Assembly: GCA_037355855.1 (NCBI GenBank)
Contig: CM074763.1
Location: 2,790,001-2,854,000 of the forward strand
Direction of reading: 5' to 3'
Length of the DNA: 64,000 nucleotides
Origin: Pseudo-nitzschia pungens
Taxonomy: Eukaryota; Bacillariophyta; Bacillariophyceae; Bacillariales; Bacillariaceae
Below are positions 20,191 to 31,406 of the stretch, piece after piece; position 1 is the first letter of the stretch, and the number at the start of each line of letters is the position of its first letter. The translations under genes were made by a program, and so were the position numbers. Under the pieces are notes generated by a model, which was given only the letters and a program-made list of their open reading frames with translations, was not told the DNA's origin and did not search any database.

Positions 20191-21297
20191 ATGTTGCCAT
20201 CGTCACAAAACCGAACAACCGCGTTGCATTTGGTGTACATCATGCTCGTCACGAGTGCGGCGAACCTGCTCGGCAGCAATGCCATGGTTTCCGCTTTCTC
20301 GAGGCAGAGATCCGTTTCCGTTGCCTCCGCTCGATGCAGGAGCAGAATAATCTCCGAACAATCCGCATCGAAGATCCTCTTTCCGCACCTTGGAAAGACG
20401 TCCCGTTTGAGTCCTTCCTCCCCGTTGCCTCGACTATTCTCGGCTTCGGGCGATGAGAGTGACGGCTGCTCTTCCTCTTTTCAAAATCACCTCGACAAGG
20501 TTCGTCGATCGTCGACCTCGTCGACGTCTTCCCTTCCGGTCAACAACTTGCGGAACCGCTTCTTTGCGCTCCGACACGGTCAATCGCTCGCCAACGTGGC
20601 CGGTCTGATTGCGTCCAATCCAGATATAGCGTGCCACAAGTATGGTCTCTCGGAGGAAGGCAAGAAACAGGCCCAAAAGGCAGGAGATCAACTGGTCCGG
20701 GATTTTCTCGATGCGCGCGGGCAACAATCCGACACCAACGGTCGCTTGCGGGGGATTGCAATAGTGGCTTCCGACCTCCTGCGTGCCAAAGAAACAGCAC
20801 AGATCGCCGCGGACGCTATTCACTCACACAACAGTGAACAAGGCGGCGGCGACGACGACGACGACGTCCCCCTCTATTCCGGTGCCATCGTCATCGACAC
20901 GCGCCTCCGGGAACGCGGGTTTGGAGACTGGGACGGCGGGAGCGACGCGCACTACCACGACGTCTGGAAGGACGACGCCAAAGATCCCAGCCACACGGTG
21001 CGGGGCGTGGAATCGGTGTGGAGCGTAACGGACCGAGCAACGAGGTGCGTCTTGGAGTGGGACCAAAGGCTTGCCGCGGAGGCAGGTGACACGGAGCAGC
21101 AGGAGGATTCGGCCGGAGTGGAAAGTGGCAATGGTGCCGCTGTCCCCGATCCGCACCTGTATTGGGTTGTCTGCGTGGCGCACGGGGATGTCCTCCAGAT
21201 TCTGCAGACTGCCTTTTGCGCCAGCATGGACCCATCGCAGCACCGGTCGATGGAACATTTGGAAACCGCCACACTGAGACCCTTGGAGTTGACTTAG
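20191..21297 (+). CDS. Histidine phosphatase (phosphoglycerate mutase-like), plastid-targeted
   Basis: The first ATG of the frame is at 20191, giving 368 residues. A signal peptide (about residues 11-29) runs into M-V-S-A-F-S-R, with Phe36 at the diatom plastid motif, then a Ser/Arg-rich transit region. The catalytic core starts with F-F-A-L-R-H-G-Q-S-L-A-N (RHG motif), continues with the D-L-L-R-A-K-E-T-A segment that carries a second conserved Arg, then L-R-E-R-G-F-G-D-W-D, and ends with V-C-V-A-H-G-D-V-L holding the second catalytic His. This is the branch-1 histidine phosphatase fold. The substrate cannot be read from sequence; a sugar-phosphate phosphatase is as likely as a mutase. An acidic/Gly insert (G-G-G-D-D-D-D-D) interrupts the core. 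Confidence 0.8.
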   Translation: MLPSSQNRTTALHLVYIMLVTSAANLLGSNAMVSAFSRQRSVSVASARCRSRIISEQSASKILFPHLGKTSRLSPSSPLPRLFSASGDESDGCSSSFQNHLDKVRRSSTSSTSSLPVNNLRNRFFALRHGQSLANVAGLIASNPDIACHKYGLSEEGKKQAQKAGDQLVRDFLDARGQQSDTNGRLRGIAIVASDLLRAKETAQIAADAIHSHNSEQGGGDDDDDVPLYSGAIVIDTRLRERGFGDWDGGSDAHYHDVWKDDAKDPSHTVRGVESVWSVTDRATRCVLEWDQRLAAEAGDTEQQEDSAGVESGNGAAVPDPHLYWVVCVAHGDVLQILQTAFCASMDPSQHRSMEHLETATLRPLELT

Positions 21298-22365
21298 TCG
21301 CATACTTGCTTACTAGATACTAGAAACTATTTTAATTTTTGGGATTTCATAGCCTCGAGTGATTGCAAACCAACATCATGAATACATTCCATTGTACGAA
21401 AAGACAACACTGGTGGATAATTTGAAGGATCCTTTTTTCATCAAAAAAGAAAAAAATGTACCGGTATGCAACCTAGTTACGGTTACAGCGTGCCCTCTGA
21501 ACGATCAAATCATAACTACAGTAAAACGTTTACGAGGTGCTTAGATGCCAGCCATTTTGCTGTCACTTGACGTTTTCTCTTACCTTAACTATATTTTCGA
21601 AAAACTGAAAACATCGCGCGTTTCGCGCGTTAATCTATTTCCGACCGCTCCCGGTAAACGTAGAAATTATGTAATACATTGGTACGTAGAACCAACGGAC
21701 AGCTGTTAAGAACTGTGTACGAAGTAGTAAGGTTACTACGGAATTCCTATTAGCTGTCCCCCGGCTTCCGTAGAAACGAGTAGTTGGGGATGTAGAACCG
21801 GGGGACAGCTGATAGGAATTTTGTAGTCCCAATGAAAGGTAGACCAATACCACTGATCTAATTAGTGTCTACCAGGCATAAGGACGTAGTTGAGGAGAGT
21901 TCAACCCAAAAAGAACGAATTGAATTGGTTGAAAACTGATCCATAGTCAACCTTGTATGTGCTAGGTGGTCATTTATTTCGGACCAGAGGTAAGTTAGTC
22001 TTAGTATGTTCTTGGAGTGAAACTCCCCAACACATAAGGCTTAGGGGCAGGAATGTCTCTTCACATTGAATATTGAAACTGAAAGCGTCTTGTTACGGAA
22101 ATACCATTAAGGTTACGGAGTACACGTAGTCTTAAGTCTTTTTTAAAAAGTACAATTTCCGATTTTCGAAGTTTCCTTTTCTGGTCAGTTTATTTTTACA
22201 ATAGTAAATGAAAAAAGGAAATATGAAGCATCAAGCTGGGTTCAGCGTTGGTTTGGGATGTATTGCGATTCAGATCAGTCTTGGACAGTGGTAAAGCGTT
22301 AGAACTACCAGTAAGTGCCTCGTACCAACTGACAGACAAACGAAAAACCCTGTTTCTGAGCCAAG
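21298..22365. other. Intergenic, 1.1 kb, with a foldback element
   Basis: No gene is seen. It contains the inverted repeat at 21742-21820 described separately, GCGCGTTTCGCGCG near 21615, and scattered GTAAGGTTAC words (21726-21736, 22108-22118). Confidence 0.6.
21742..21820. repeat. Inverted repeat (foldback, MITE-like)
   Basis: The left arm at 21742-21764 and right arm at 21798-21820 are 23 bp each and complementary with one mismatch; the shared core is TAGCTGTCCCCCGG and its complement. The loop is 33 bp. A related half-copy, GGACAGCTGTTAAGAA, lies at 21697-21712. This could be the core of a small foldback transposon or a structured terminator. Confidence 0.8.
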
Positions 22366-23433
22366 ATGAGTAGAAAAGTCGACGAAGCTGAGATTGAGGC
22401 GATGATGCATAGGCGTATTGCCTCAATCGGCAAGAAAACACCACAGGTTCTTAATTGTTATGATGAAGACGGCAGTGGAGGCAACGGTGACTATGACGAT
22501 GAAAGTGACAACGAAATTGGTGGGAGTGAGGCTGGTGTCAGATACGAAAGTGTCAAGATCGCTTATGAAACCATGAAGTCAGCCGAAGACACACACAGGG
22601 AATGTACGCAGCGGAAGAATCAGCTCTGTCCTTGGGCGCAAATGATGTCCCACGAACGCTTCTGCTCTGCAGCTTCCTTCAAACATGACAATTCAAATAC
22701 TATCTTCGACGGACCAATTCACCTTGCTTTCGGTGACAGTAGCAAGAAATGTGGAACAAAGATTGCCAAGTATCAAAACATCACGCCCGAAATTCGAAAC
22801 GTTTGTGAATTCTGTATGAAAGCCTTTCACCCGAAAGGATTTCCGACTCATCAGAAATTTTGCAAAGAGCGACCACAGAATCCCGGATTTATCGCGAATA
22901 GATTACAGCAGAACAAAAATGTGAAGAAAAGCAATAAGAGAGCAAGAGAAAGCCGAGGGTTGAAGTATCAAATAGATCGAGTGACTCCGTCGTTGTCGAA
23001 AAAAAAAATATCGATTCCACAATTTCAGCCGAAGCAGCAGTATCATGCCAGATTGGGCTCGACGGCGAGGCCTGTTTCTACCGATTATTTCAGGTCAGAA
23101 TTGGAGGATAATTGTGTTAAGAACAGTACTACCAGCAAGTCAACAGCAGAAAAAAAACAATGCCAACAACAACAAACACAACGAATGTTAGCTTCTATTC
23201 ACAAAGGCATATCCATTCCTTCACTACAACGACCCAGCCAGTTGCGTCAGCAATCCCTGCCCCCCATTCTTGACCACTTTGTAGCGGGGTGCAAGCAGCA
23301 AGTGGCGGTAGAAAACGTCATCTCGCAAAAACCTGGTCGCAAGAACACTTCTCCAATCGTGATTGATCTAGTAGACGATGATGAATCATCAGACGAGATT
23401 GACGCTGAAATATTGGGCGACATTCGCTTTTGA
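22366..23433 (+). CDS. Cys/His zinc-finger-like protein with a C-terminal SUMO-interaction-like motif
   Basis: This encodes 355 residues from the ATG at 22366. The N-terminal third is acidic. Two Cys/His clusters are visible: L-C-P-W-A-Q-M-M-S-H-E-R-F-C and, at about residues 146-165, C-E-F-C-M-K-A-F-H-P-K-G-F with T-H-Q-K-F-C, a CxxC...HxxxC arrangement like a C2HC finger. A basic region (K-K-S-N-K-R-A-R-E) may be a nuclear signal. The tail has I-V-I-D-L-V-D-D-D-E-S-S-D-E, the pattern of a SUMO-interaction motif (hydrophobic core followed by acids and serines). A nuclear protein that reads SUMO marks is a reasonable guess. I do not recognise a named family. Confidence 0.65.
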   Translation: MSRKVDEAEIEAMMHRRIASIGKKTPQVLNCYDEDGSGGNGDYDDESDNEIGGSEAGVRYESVKIAYETMKSAEDTHRECTQRKNQLCPWAQMMSHERFCSAASFKHDNSNTIFDGPIHLAFGDSSKKCGTKIAKYQNITPEIRNVCEFCMKAFHPKGFPTHQKFCKERPQNPGFIANRLQQNKNVKKSNKRARESRGLKYQIDRVTPSLSKKKISIPQFQPKQQYHARLGSTARPVSTDYFRSELEDNCVKNSTTSKSTAEKKQCQQQQTQRMLASIHKGISIPSLQRPSQLRQQSLPPILDHFVAGCKQQVAVENVISQKPGRKNTSPIVIDLVDDDESSDEIDAEILGDIRF

Positions 23434-25348
23434 TGCTCACAAGACTGAATAGATCATTGGGGAGGTTCGGACTTACATGGTCATCTACTTTTGAATTATG
23501 GACTGTTCTGGTTCGTACCATGGGCAAAACCTATGGCTCGGGTTGCGGTACTACACTTGGCCACAAAATCAGGCACTGCAGTGCATCCGTTGATATACAT
23601 GCCGAAGCTATCTTTGATTGGTCGAAGAGGCGCTACAGAGGCAAGCAAAGGTTTCTTATTACATCGTACTTTTTCATTAGAAAACAAATCAGTACAGATG
23701 CAGATTTTAGCAAACTACTAGTACTAGAGAAAACAAAAAAGAAGGTTGTATAATTTCGAATCATATGATTTTCAAAATTGCAGTGATGTCAATGTTGTAT
23801 TGAACATAGATCAGGTTGGATACTTGACTCAAGCTATTAAAATGTAGCTGAACTGGTTGCATTAGCTGATAGATTGAAAGGCAAGCTTGGAGATGTCAAG
23901 AGCAATAGACCAGTTCAGGTGCAGGTTGGATGCATCAATAGTCTCAGATTCCCCACTACAATCGATTGAAAAATTGATCAATCAAGTCTAGTATTTGAAC
24001 TATCTGGGTGGACCGAGTCAGTCCGACTGTAAGTATCAGGGTATTCAAATCAGAGTTAAACCACTAAAGATGCAAGGACAGCAAGAAGCTGTTGTGGATT
24101 CAGCGTTGCTGTCTTGTTGAGCATCTTGGGTGTTTTCATGCTGCTTGTTGCTGCTGCTTGTTGCTGCTGCTTGTTGCTGCTGCTTGTTGCTGCTGCTTGT
24201 TGCTGCTGCTTGTTGCTGTTTGCTGTTTGTTTAGTAGAAGCAGTACTTGATGCTTAGTAACAATGGAAATGTCGTTACAATGAAGTCCCTTCTGTATCCG
24301 ACCTAATGAAACCAACAAATCCATCTGTTTGAGATCAGAAGCAGTGGGCATGCAACAACACTTTCAGATATTGTGTGGGGTGGGCATTAAAAACTGATGC
24401 AGTCCAACTAGTAGTAATCAATAAGAGGGCTTGAGACAAAAGAAGAAGCAGGAGCAGATATCATCACATGGCAACAACAAGTGAAGGGATACTATCAATC
24501 ATAGACTCAAGCGGGGGACAGGCCAAAGTGGGTACTGTTTGGGTCTAAACTAGTCATAGTCAAGATTTGCTTCTCAAGGGAAGCAAATTCGAAGAAGGAA
24601 ATCATGTTACCTGAATTCATTCGCTGATGATTGATTCTATTACTATTACTACTAGTATCAGGAAGTATTAGCATTACTACGTATTTATTTTGAAAATTCG
24701 CCTTAAAAACTACAAGTACTTCTAACAAAAAAATAATACTTAGTACTACGTAATAACTCTACGGTAAGCCATAGTTTCATGCTAAACTTGACGAAAGCCC
24801 GGATTGCTGTTTTTTAGGGATAGGGATAAATACCAACGATTGATTGAGATCCGATTCTCCAGCTCGTACGGTAAGCTTAACCTTAACCTCATTGAATAAC
24901 CATACCGGTAAGACGTCACAAAGAGCAGAAACTGCGTTTTTGGCAAGCAGCCCCGAGTTGTGGATACACGTGGAATCGCACCAGCAGTTTACAGCACGGG
25001 GATCACTCTCAAACAAGCTGACGTCATTTTTTCTACCAATGGAACCCTTTTGCTTTGTTTCTAACGTGCATGAAAACAATCGAGTCCCAGAACGACTGAA
25101 TCATCAATGAGATCATCCGAAGATGCTGATCTGCCTACACTTTGAACTTGGGAACCCATTGACCGGGTATGTTCCAAGTAATTTACCTGATACGGTAACT
25201 TAATTACTCGTACGAGTATCAAAACGATGCGTTTTTTTCAGAGGCGTTGTGCGGTGAAAAGCGTTCACAATCCAACATCGCTCAACGTTGTTCCATTTTC
25301 TTCCCAAGTTTATCGGGGATCCATTTAAGCAATTAAAATAGCAGTGAA
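23434..25348. other. Intergenic, 1.9 kb, with a 13-bp microsatellite
   Basis: A 13-bp repeat (CTTGTTGCTGCTG) occupies about 24140-24226, with roughly six copies. Because 13 is not a multiple of three, it stays open on the minus strand in rotating frames (a Gln/Ala/Ser repeat), which is not evidence of a gene. The DXS promoter should lie in the last few hundred bases. No other gene is recognised. Confidence 0.6.
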
Positions 25349-28300
25349 ATGCGTCTTTCAATCACTGCTTTGCTGTTAGCAGCATACACAGCACCGGTAA
25401 GTATTGAGCTGGCGCAGAAACAAAATGTGTGAAGGAGCAGTGGAGCTGAGCTCAGATTATTTCGGTGGATGAAACAATTCTAAAAAAGAGAGATCACAAA
25501 TGAATTGGGAGACACGAGCTACGAAAGAAATTGCGGATATCGGGGATGAGACGTAGGTGGAGCGATGTTTCGGAATGCACGTGGGACGCATTCTTTAAGC
25601 GGGAATGATGCTCGGTCCACATCACAGAATGGAAAGGGAAATAGAATATACATGGACTTAGAAAAAAGCAAGACGATGGGATAACACCAAAGAGAAGCAC
25701 GCAAGACACAACTGAGAGGATTGACCTGATCAGTAAGGGGTTGCCCTATTCAAAAGCATCGAGCCATCGGTGAACGCATGCATGCGACAGGTCTTGATTC
25801 CATTTTTCCGTTTCCAAGAGGCGAGGCTAGAAGAATCCATCATCCTCTCGCACAAATTTTCGTCATCTCGTACTTTTTCTTGATTTTAACGGCGGCACGA
25901 CTCATACGACTCGAATTTTAACTTCAAGAACCGGGTCCCTTTTGAAGTATCTTTTGATGAAAACCATCATCAAAGACACGCTCCAACTCATGTCTGTCTC
26001 TTCATCCTTCCGATCGATCAGGCTTTGTTCTTTCTTCACCCTTTCACGTGTATCTCTCTAACTCTTTCGTCTCCCTCCAACCCCTCCCCTCTCTCGATCC
26101 TACCCCGGCCCCTCCTCCTTCCCTTTGACTTGAACGATGACGTGAACCAAAACCAAACCGAACTACAACCGACCGTAGAATGCTGTTTCTGGGTTCGCCC
26201 CGTCGTCGAGGCGCCATGTTTCGGTGCAGAATAGCCGGGCAAACACGGTACTAAATGCCGAAAGTGATTCGGACAAGATTTCCGGGCCACCCTATTCGGG
26301 GCCAGCCGTCAAGCCCATCTTGGACTCGGTGAACTACCCACACGAAATGAAGAACCTTGATATGAGGCAACTCAAACAGGTATGTAAAGGATAGAAACCA
26401 AACAATCTATGGACATTCAACGGACTATCTCTTCATTGTTGTTGTCAATCTGTCGTGTCCGATGCCGGTCGATTTTGTTCCCTTCTGCATACTGCATGTC
26501 CTCTGACAAAACTGCCTCTGAACGCCATTTACTCACACACTATTATATATTTGCATCACAATCTCACCAGTTGGCGAACGAACTTCGATGGGAGGTCTTG
26601 GAACAAGTTTCCAAGACGGGAGGTCACTTGAGTTCATCATTGGGAGTAACTGAACTTACGGTTGCGCTGCATTACGTTTTTGACATGCCCGACGACGATA
26701 TTATTTGGGACGTTGCCCATCAATGCTACCCACACAAGATTTTGACTGGACGACGGGACCGATTCCCAACACTACGTCAATTGGGTGGTCTCTCTGGATT
26801 CTGCAAACGGAAAGAAAGCGAATACGATTCTTTCGGTGCGGGGCACTCTTCCACCTCCATTTCGGCGGCGCAAGGAATGAGCATTGCGAAGAGCATTTTG
26901 AACAAGCGAAAGAACAACTGCGTTGCTGTCATCGGAGATGGTGCGATCACGGGAGGGATGGCCTACGAAGCCATGAACAGTGCTGGTTATTTGCAATCCA
27001 GAATGATTGTGGTGTTGAACGATAATGGTCAAGTCAGTCTTCCCACCGGAACACCCAGTGCCGGAGGTACCGTCCCAGCATCCCAGCTTTCTACGTACAC
27101 GTCCAATTTATTGGTTTCGAAGCCTTTCCAAGATTTCCGTGATTTCGCAAAATCCTTCAACAAACTTCTTCCAGAAGATGTCCAAAGCGTGAACAAGCGA
27201 ATCGACGAATACACCCGTGGTCTCGTTTCTGGTGGTACTTTGTTTGAGGAATTGGGATTTTACTACGTTGGTCCCATCGACGGACACGATCTTGACAACT
27301 TGATTCCTATCCTGGAAAAGCTGAGAGACTCTCCCAACAACAAGCCAGTCTTGCTTCACATCAAGACCGTCAAGGGATACGGATACCCACCTGCCGAATC
27401 TGCCAGCGACCGAATGCACGGAGTCGGCAAGTTCAACCTCGGAACCGGCGCTCAATACAAGGCCAAGGGTGGAGAACCAAGTTTCACTTCCATTTTTGCC
27501 AACGCCTTGATCGATGCCGCCATCGAAGACCGCAGCATTGTTGGAATCACAGCTGCCATGCCCGGTGGTACCGGAATGGATATTTTCGGCCGACGCTTCC
27601 CCAAGCGCACCTTTGATGTCGGTATTGCCGAGCAGCACGCTGTTACCATGGGTGCTGGTATGGCTTGCGAGGGCCTCAAACCTTTCGTCTGCATCTACTC
27701 TACCTTTATGCAGCGAGGGTACGATCAGGTCATTCACGATGTTGCCGTCCAGAATTTGCCGGTCCGCATGATGTTGGATCGTGGTGGCTTTGTCGGAAAC
27801 GACGGACCCACGCACCACGGGTGCTACGATTTTGCTTACATGGGATGCATTCCCAACCTTACCATCATGGCTCCTTCGGATGAAATCGAGCTCAGAAACA
27901 TGGTCATGACTTGCGCTGGTTTTGACGAGGGCCCGACTGTCCTCCGATACCCACGTGGTGTAGGATACGGTGCCGACAAATTGCAAAACCTCTTTGGTTA
28001 CAAGCTTGAGAAGGGTGAAATTCCTACGAAGGGTACGTAGAATTCCGCGCGACCTGACGCATGTTTCATCTGTTTTCCGATCTCTCATTCTCATCATTTT
28101 GACTTGCACTTTTTGTATAATCTCTGTGGAAATCCTTGACCGACGAATCTCTGATGAAACCGGAACAAATTCTAGGCGAAATCATCCCCATCGGCAAGGG
28201 ACGCATCATTCGAGGCGAAGGGGGCATGATCGAAAACACTTCGAGCACGAGAGGAAAGGAACGCAAGGACCGCGTTGCCATCCTTTCCATCGGAACACGC

Positions 28301-28711
28301 CTCCACGAGGCCCTCGTTGCGGCCCAGGAGGTGGAAGACGAATACGATGATTTGAGCGTCACGGTTGCCGACGCCCGATACATGAAGCCACTGGATGTCG
28401 ATTTGGTGCGACAACTGGCCGATGACCACAGCGTCCTGATTACCATCGAGGAGGGAAGCATCGGTGGATTCGGTGACCACGTGCTCCACTTCTTGTCGCT
28501 CGACGGATTGATGGACGACGGCAACCTGAAGTTCCGACCGATGGTGATGCCCGACGCCTACTTTGAGGCCGCCACACAGTTCCAACAATACGAACAAGCG
28601 GGATTGAACTCGCGACACATCAAGGGCACCATCTTGCGCCTCGCCAAGAAGATCGAGATTCCCATCCTCGACGAGATTCCGGTCGACAACAGCGAGAGCA
28701 CAATAGCCTAG
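25349..28711 (+). CDS. DXS: 1-deoxy-D-xylulose-5-phosphate synthase, plastid (four exons)
   Basis: I read exons 25349-25396, 26179-26379, 26571-28032 and 28176-28711, giving 748 residues. Exon 1 encodes only a signal peptide (M-R-L-S-I-T-A-L-L-L-A-A) and ends at a GTAAGT donor. Exon 2 opens with N-A-V-S-G-F-A-P-S-S, the diatom plastid motif, and continues to D-S-V-N-Y-P and L-K-Q. Exon 3 resumes at L-A-N-E-L-R. The splices at 26379/26571 (GTATGT) and 28032/28176 (GTACGT) rejoin conserved DXS sequence exactly. Family motifs include S-K-T-G-G-H-L-S-S-S-L-G, the thiamine-diphosphate site G-D-G-A-I-T-G-G with its N-D-N, and the transketolase pyrimidine domain (D-V-G-I-A-E-Q-H-A-V). DXS condenses pyruvate and glyceraldehyde 3-phosphate, the first step of the MEP isoprenoid pathway. 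The 782-nt first intron and the exon 1 assignment are inferred. Confidence 0.88.
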
Positions 28712-29466
28712 ATTTCTTCGAGAGCTGCTACATTCATAGACAAACACCATTACTCCTCACGGCATGAATAATAAAAAAAATCGAAAAATCAAATCTCGAC
28801 GTGATTTTGTAGAAACGGAATATTGCTAGTAATTAAAATATTGCAGAAGGCGAAAGTTGGAAACGAAGATTGCAGCGCTCCATTTTGCTTTCTGTTGCGA
28901 TCATGTCCTTCTCACGCCGAAACCGACTCTGTCGGTGACTCTGTCGGTGCTCTACGGACTTTGGGCCGTTCCGGAACCCTACAGGAATCGAACCAACGTT
29001 CGTCAGCCCCCGCAGAGCCGGTTCTCTTCCGACCGACTCGTGGGTTTTTTGTAAACGATGCGCGTTCGTTGTCTTGTTCGACGGCCAACTAGTTGCTTTT
29101 CGTTTCGTTTCGTTTCGTTCCTCTATGGAATGCCGGGCGATCACCATTCCACCGTGAATTTTTCGTTTTCCGAGCGCTCCAAAAAATCCGGACCAGGGCA
29201 GGGAGCGCGGATTGCATTCGTCATCGTGGCACTAGTCCGATGGCTCTGCTTTTTTCGATAGCATTCGCCACGAGAGCCTGATCACGCCACCGAGGTCACC
29301 CCAGTCCGGTCCAGTCTGCGTTACTCTCGGTCCCATATTAGTCCCGCTGTTGTTGTGCGCTCTCGTCTCGGGTTCCCTCCCGCCCCGCACGTTCCCGTTT
29401 GGCTCGCTCGTTCTCCCGCTCCCTGGTGGCGCTGCGCTGCGTTGTGCTGCACTGCGCTGCGCTGCG
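28712..29466. other. Intergenic between convergent DXS and XAP5 genes, 0.75 kb
   Basis: No gene is seen. TTTCGTTTCG repeats lie at about 29097-29120 and GCTGCGCTGCG-type repeats at 29430-29465, just after the XAP5 stop. A tRNA-like B-box match near 28984 fails as a T-arm. Confidence 0.55.
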
Positions 29467-30600
29467 TTACGATTTTTGGAAAATGTCGTGGTTGTTGTGC
29501 TTGGTGGTGACAATCTTGCCGGCGATGGTGTACCCCCCGTAATTCTTGGCCGGATCGTAGACCTCCCACCGCGACGCCGGAAAGATGTGCTTGTTGCGCT
29601 CGTACCAGCTCCGCTCCACGACCTTTCCCGGATGGGACTCGTCCTTTTCGATCCGCACGTCCGTCGGTCCCACCCGAATGTCGTCCCGGACGTCAAAGTG
29701 GAAGAGGGGCCCGGACTTTCCCCGCGCCTTGGTGACGATGAGATCGTAGAAGGTAATGTCGTGGGGAAGAATGAGATCCTCCTTGACGTAGAGGAGGGCG
29801 TCGCATCCGATCTTGGCCAGTTCCTTGAATTCCCGGCAGAGGTCCCTGCGGACGATCTCCAGGAATCCGTCCCCGACCGAGTCTCCCTTTCGGACGGTGC
29901 AGGTCCTTCGGTGGCCGGATCCGTCCCAGTACGAGTAGGTGATCTGCAGTTTTTCCTTCTTGATTTCTTCCTGTTTTTGTTTCCACTCGCGTTCCAGCCG
30001 GATCCGCTCCGCCTTCTGGGCCTCCTCCCGGTCCTTGTCCGGCAAAAAGGACGTATCGATGGTGGGATCTTTTTTGTTCTCCTTGCCGGTGGCCCCCGGG
30101 GTTTCGTCGTTGCCTTCTTCGTCGTCTTCCTCTCCGTCGCCGCCAAAACTCAGGAGGGCCGCCCGCTGTTTCTTTTCCTTCTTTTTCTTCCTGGACCGCT
30201 TCGCTTCCTTCCTGGCTCTGGCGGCTGCCAGTTTCTCGGCGGCCCTCTTTTCTTCCTCCGTCATGGCCGCCTCGGCTCCCAGCAGACCGTCCTTCTCGTG
30301 GGTCGCCCGGACGAATTCCTCCGCCGTGACGAGTCCCACCGTCTTGGCCCGGAAGGCCCGCTCCTCGACGCTCCCGATCCGGGCCTGCTGGAACTTGGAG
30401 CCGATCTCGAGGGTGGCGTGTCCGGAGTCCTCCCTCTTTTGGCGCTTCTTGCGCTCAAAGTCCTCCTGTTCCTTGGCTCGCTGGCGCTCCAGCCGCATGG
30501 CGCGGGCCCCGCTGGTGTTTCCCTCGACGGTCCGGGATCCCGCCTCGGGGCGGTGGAACTTGTGGAAGTCTCCGGTTTCCCTGGAGAGATTGTCCGACAT
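29467..30600 (-). CDS. XAP5: XAP5/FAM50 family nuclear protein
   Basis: This encodes 377 residues from the ATG ending at 30600, close to the usual family length (about 330-350). The N-terminal part is a charged coiled-coil region ([10 protein letters not shown]) with a Lys-rich nuclear signal (S-R-K-K-K-K-E-K-K) near residue 145. The C-terminal XAP5 domain is very well conserved: [42 protein letters not shown], and [18 protein letters not shown]. Homologues (human FAM50A, Arabidopsis XCT, Chlamydomonas XAP5) are nuclear and linked to splicing, transcription and small-RNA or clock control. The gene is intron-free. Confidence 0.95.
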   Translation of the reverse strand: MSDNLSRETGDFHKFHRPEAGSRTVEGNTSGARAMRLERQRAKEQEDFERKKRQKREDSGHATLEIGSKFQQARIGSVEERAFRAKTVGLVTAEEFVRATHEKDGLLGAEAAMTEEEKRAAEKLAAARARKEAKRSRKKKKEKKQRAALLSFGGDGEEDDEEGNDETPGATGKENKKDPTIDTSFLPDKDREEAQKAERIRLEREWKQKQEEIKKEKLQITYSYWDGSGHRRTCTVRKGDSVGDGFLEIVRRDLCREFKELAKIGCDALLYVKEDLILPHDITFYDLIVTKARGKSGPLFHFDVRDDIRVGPTDVRIEKDESHPGKVVERSWYERNKHIFPASRWEVYDPAKNYGGYTIAGKIVTTKHNNHDIFQKS

Positions 30601-31095
30601 GGTGACGATTGCTTGCTCGGTGATTGCTTGGTGATGATTGATGGTTGATGATTGCTTGGTGATCGATGGTTGATACGATGTTGTTGTTTGTTGTTTGTTG
30701 GTATTGTACGGTGAATGTCTCGGACACCATAAACTTTCTTCGTTTCATTCCGAAGTCCGCAAAAAAGGCCATCCATTTTTTTTAACCGTTGTCTACAGGT
30801 TCACTGACAGACGGCAACGACTAGTTTTGTGGAGTTTGGTTGGATTCTCGATTTCTTCCTTCCCCAATCAATCGATCGGTGGAACACGTAAAAAATAGAA
30901 GGAATAATATTACTTGTAGTTTTTGTTCGATGCAAGATGGAAATGACACATGACACACACAGCGAAACCGAAGAACATCGATCGCAACAGCAATAACAAC
31001 AGCAATAACTATACGGTACCAATACAGAGGACTTTCACCAGGTACGGCACCCGAAACGCTATCGAATCGACGCAACCGGACCCCGGACTCGAGAC
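30601..31095. other. XAP5 promoter side and left flank of the Copia element
   Basis: Short TTGATGATTGCTTGGTGAT-type repeats lie at 30612-30670. CAGCAATAAC repeats lie near 30983-31008. A frame open from 31009 reaches the retrotransposon junction at 31095 and continues in register beyond the element (see findings). Confidence 0.5.
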
Positions 31096-31358
31096 TGTTG
31101 AATTCAGCAGTTCGTCTACGAAAACCTCAAAGAGCACAATTAACTCTGTTGGTTAGATACAAGTATTTAAACTATGAGTAATGGATCTTGGATGGGTGCT
31201 TTGTTGTTATCCATTGGATGCATTCAGCCACCTCAGGATGACTCGATTACGTCATTCTTACTTGTGGTGATGAATGACTGTCATCATCCTCATACCGTCC
31301 ATACATATGTATATGTGTTATTTGATAATTGTGCCAATGGAACGGCACATTCCCAACA
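31096..31358 (-). repeat. 3' LTR of the Copia element
   Basis: This is the 263-bp terminal repeat downstream of the minus-strand polyprotein. It is bounded by TG...CA and by GAGAC at 31091-31095. Confidence 0.95.
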
Positions 31359-31406
31359 CACTCCTGCCATTTGTAGGCACTTTCGTGTGTCTGCAAATAG
31401 GTACTA

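Noticed and set aside
26409..26570. N-terminus of DXS starting at 26409
   Set aside because: It lies inside an intron; the conserved sequence upstream of Q-L-A-N-E-L is found in the exon ending at 26379.
27108..28109. 333-codon minus-strand frame opposite DXS exon 3
   Set aside because: Antisense shadow of a highly conserved enzyme.
28980..29010. Match to the reverse complement of a tRNA B box (GGAATCGAACC)
   Set aside because: The flanking five bases do not pair as a T stem and no acceptor or anticodon arm can be drawn.
29350..30648. 432-codon plus-strand frame opposite XAP5
   Set aside because: Antisense shadow of a GC-rich, strongly conserved gene; its sequence is low-complexity Leu/Gly/Pro.
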